A program made the position numbers and the translations under genes. Source: an uncultured Planctomycetota bacterium (GTDB lineage: Bacteria; Planctomycetota; Planctomycetia; Pirellulales; Thermoguttaceae). From it: a stretch of DNA of 5,992 nt. Below are positions 4,716-5,992 of the stretch, in pieces (within the stretch, counting starts at the first letter, position 1; every line of letters begins with the position of its first letter). The stretch is from NCBI GenBank assembly GCA_902797455.1, contig CADBTE010000062.1, positions 1-5,992 on the forward strand, given 5' to 3'. The notes under the pieces are model-generated. The model saw nothing but the letters and a program-made list of their open reading frames with translations. It was not told the DNA's origin and made no database searches.

Positions 4716-5992
4716 TTGAGTCAAGATACCGTCTTTGAGCAGATCCGAAGCGTGATGCCCGCCCGTCTGATCGGCAGCGTCACGCAGACCGAGGGGATGA
4801 CGGTCTCGGCGACGGGGTTCCCCGCGCCGATCGGCTCGATCGCGAAGATTCTTCAGCCCGGCGGGGGGGCCATCCGTGCCGAGGTGATCGGTTTTCGTGG
4901 AGACAAGACTCTTCTTTATTCCTACGCCGACTTGACGGGGGTTCGCTCGGGGAGCCGGATCGAATTGGTTCAGACGGTCCCTTGGCTGAGGGTGGGTGAC
5001 GAACTGCTCGGCCGAACGGTCGACGCTTTCGGCCAAACGATCGACGACCTCCCCGCGCCGGTGCTCCCCGCCCGGGCGCGCTATACCCACCAATGTCCCG
5101 ATGCCTGCCGCCGTCCGCGGATCGACACGATTCTCTCGACCGGGGTACGGGCGATCGACGGGTTTTTGACGGTCGGCCGCGGACAGAGGATCGGGATCTT
5201 CGCCGGCAGCGGGGTCGGAAAAAGCATGACGCTCGGAATGATGACCCGCTACACCGACGCCGACGTGATTGTCATCGGCCTGGTCGGGGAACGCGGGCGC
5301 GAGGTGAACGATTTTATCGAACGGAACCTCAGCCGCGAGGGGCGGAAAAAAAGCGTCGTCGTGGTTTCGACCTCGAACGAACCGGCCCTGCAGCGCCTTC
5401 GCGCGGCGTACACCGCCATGACGATCGCCGAATATTTCCGCGACCAGGGGAAAGATGTCCTGTTCCTGTTCGATTCCCTCACCCGACTGGCGATGGCGCA
5501 GCGCGAGATAGGCTTAGCCGCCGGGGAACCGACGACGCACGGTTACCCGCCGAGTGTCTTCACCCTCCTGCCGCGGTTAGTCGAGCGGGCCGGCCGCGCC
5601 GCGGTGGGGAGCATCACCGCTTTCATGACGGTCTTGGTCGAGGGGGACGATAAGAACGACCCGATCTGCGACGCGGTCCGCGGCCTGCTGGACGGGCATA
5701 TTTGGCTGTCGCGCAAGCTGAGTACCCGAGGCCACTACCCCGCGATCGATCCGATCGAGAGCATCAGCCGGCTGATGCCCGACCTGTGCACCAAAGAACA
5801 CTTGGCCGCCGCCGAGAAGATGAGGCGGCTGCTGGGGGTTTACGCCGATAACGAAGATCTTATCTCGGTAGGCGCTTATCACGCGGGGAGCAATCCCGCG
5901 ATAGACGAGGCGATCGCCATGAAGCCGATCATCGACCGCTGGCTGTGCCAGAATGTCGACGAGCCCTCAACCTTCCAGCAGTCCCTCGACGA
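4716..5992 (+). CDS. fliI: FliI, flagellar type III export ATPase (3' end off window)
   Basis: FliI is the cytoplasmic hexameric ATPase that, with FliH and FliJ, unfolds and hands over substrates to the flagellar export gate; it is related to the F1 beta subunit. 425 codons are present, and by comparison with enteric FliI about a dozen are missing after FQQSLD. An N-terminal beta-barrel domain (about 15-85) leads to RPRIDTILSTGVRAIDGFLT and then the Walker A loop AGSGVGKS (163-170; Lys169). The catalytic glutamate motif GLVGERGREV has Glu192. Walker B VLFLFDSLTR has Asp253, followed by LAMAQREIGLA. The C-terminal part has SITAFMTVLVEGDD, LDGHIWLSRKL and GHYPAID, all family signatures. All key catalytic residues are present. 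One oddity: the conserved GEPP(T/A)T loop reads GEPTTHGYPPS (270-280), one residue short. Start choice is TTG at 4716 because of the ribosome binding site; ATG at 4710 would add two residues. It lies 31 bases after fliH in the same operon. Confidence 0.96.
   Translation, partial: MSQDTVFEQIRSVMPARLIGSVTQTEGMTVSATGFPAPIGSIAKILQPGGGAIRAEVIGFRGDKTLLYSYADLTGVRSGSRIELVQTVPWLRVGDELLGRTVDAFGQTIDDLPAPVLPARARYTHQCPDACRRPRIDTILSTGVRAIDGFLTVGRGQRIGIFAGSGVGKSMTLGMMTRYTDADVIVIGLVGERGREVNDFIERNLSREGRKKSVVVVSTSNEPALQRLRAAYTAMTIAEYFRDQGKDVLFLFDSLTRLAMAQREIGLAAGEPTTHGYPPSVFTLLPRLVERAGRAAVGSITAFMTVLVEGDDKNDPICDAVRGLLDGHIWLSRKLSTRGHYPAIDPIESISRLMPDLCTKEHLAAAEKMRRLLGVYADNEDLISVGAYHAGSNPAIDEAIAMKPIIDRWLCQNVDEPSTFQQSLD

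Noticed and set aside
5093..5653. A 186-codon open frame on the + strand inside fliI
   Set aside because: It is out of frame with the clearly conserved FliI sequence, and its translation is very rich in Arg and Gly.

Overview
This window is GC-rich and carries the start of a flagellar basal-body and export operon on the + strand, in the order fliF - fliG-like - fliH - fliI (fliI runs off the right edge). Facing away from it, on the - strand, is a large secreted protein of unknown function whose 3' end runs off the left edge. FliH and FliI are recognisable on sight. FliF is divergent but has the expected architecture. The protein in the fliG position is reshaped and appears to lack the torque-generating domain. 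A flagellated Gram-negative-type bacterium is implied. The stripped FliG-like protein, the many low-complexity linkers and the GC-rich base composition make me lean towards Planctomycetota, but this is an impression and was not tested by a search.

Layout: 1-900 (-) is the Sec-exported Ala/Pro/Asn/Gln-rich protein with internal DNA repeats. 901-1176 is a divergent intergenic region with a candidate promoter on each strand, a 12-bp perfect palindrome, a second inverted repeat, and a 21-codon upstream ORF whose stop overlaps the fliF start. 1177-2820 is fliF. 2856-3836 is the fliG-like gene, with nine 15-bp tandem units in its linker. 3833-4684 is fliH, overlapping the previous stop as ATGA. 4716 to the end is fliI, which probably starts at TTG and is cut about a dozen codons before its usual end.

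How the genes work together: FliF builds the MS ring in the inner membrane. Its cytoplasmic C-terminal tail would dock the FliG-like protein, on which the C ring is assembled. FliH and FliI form the stator-ATPase complex that feeds substrates to the flagellar export gate. Spacing is tight (35, -4 and 31 bases), so the four genes probably form one transcript starting upstream of fliF. The secreted divergent gene may share regulation with the operon through the common intergenic region, but nothing in its sequence gives it a flagellar function.

The items most worth a second look are the FliG-like protein without a visible FliG_C domain, its pentapeptide-repeat linker, the unknown secreted neighbour, the possible leader-ORF coupling at fliF, the cysteine-rich periplasmic part of FliF, and a one-codon deletion in a conserved FliI loop. 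I see no mobile element, CRISPR array, tRNA or rRNA.
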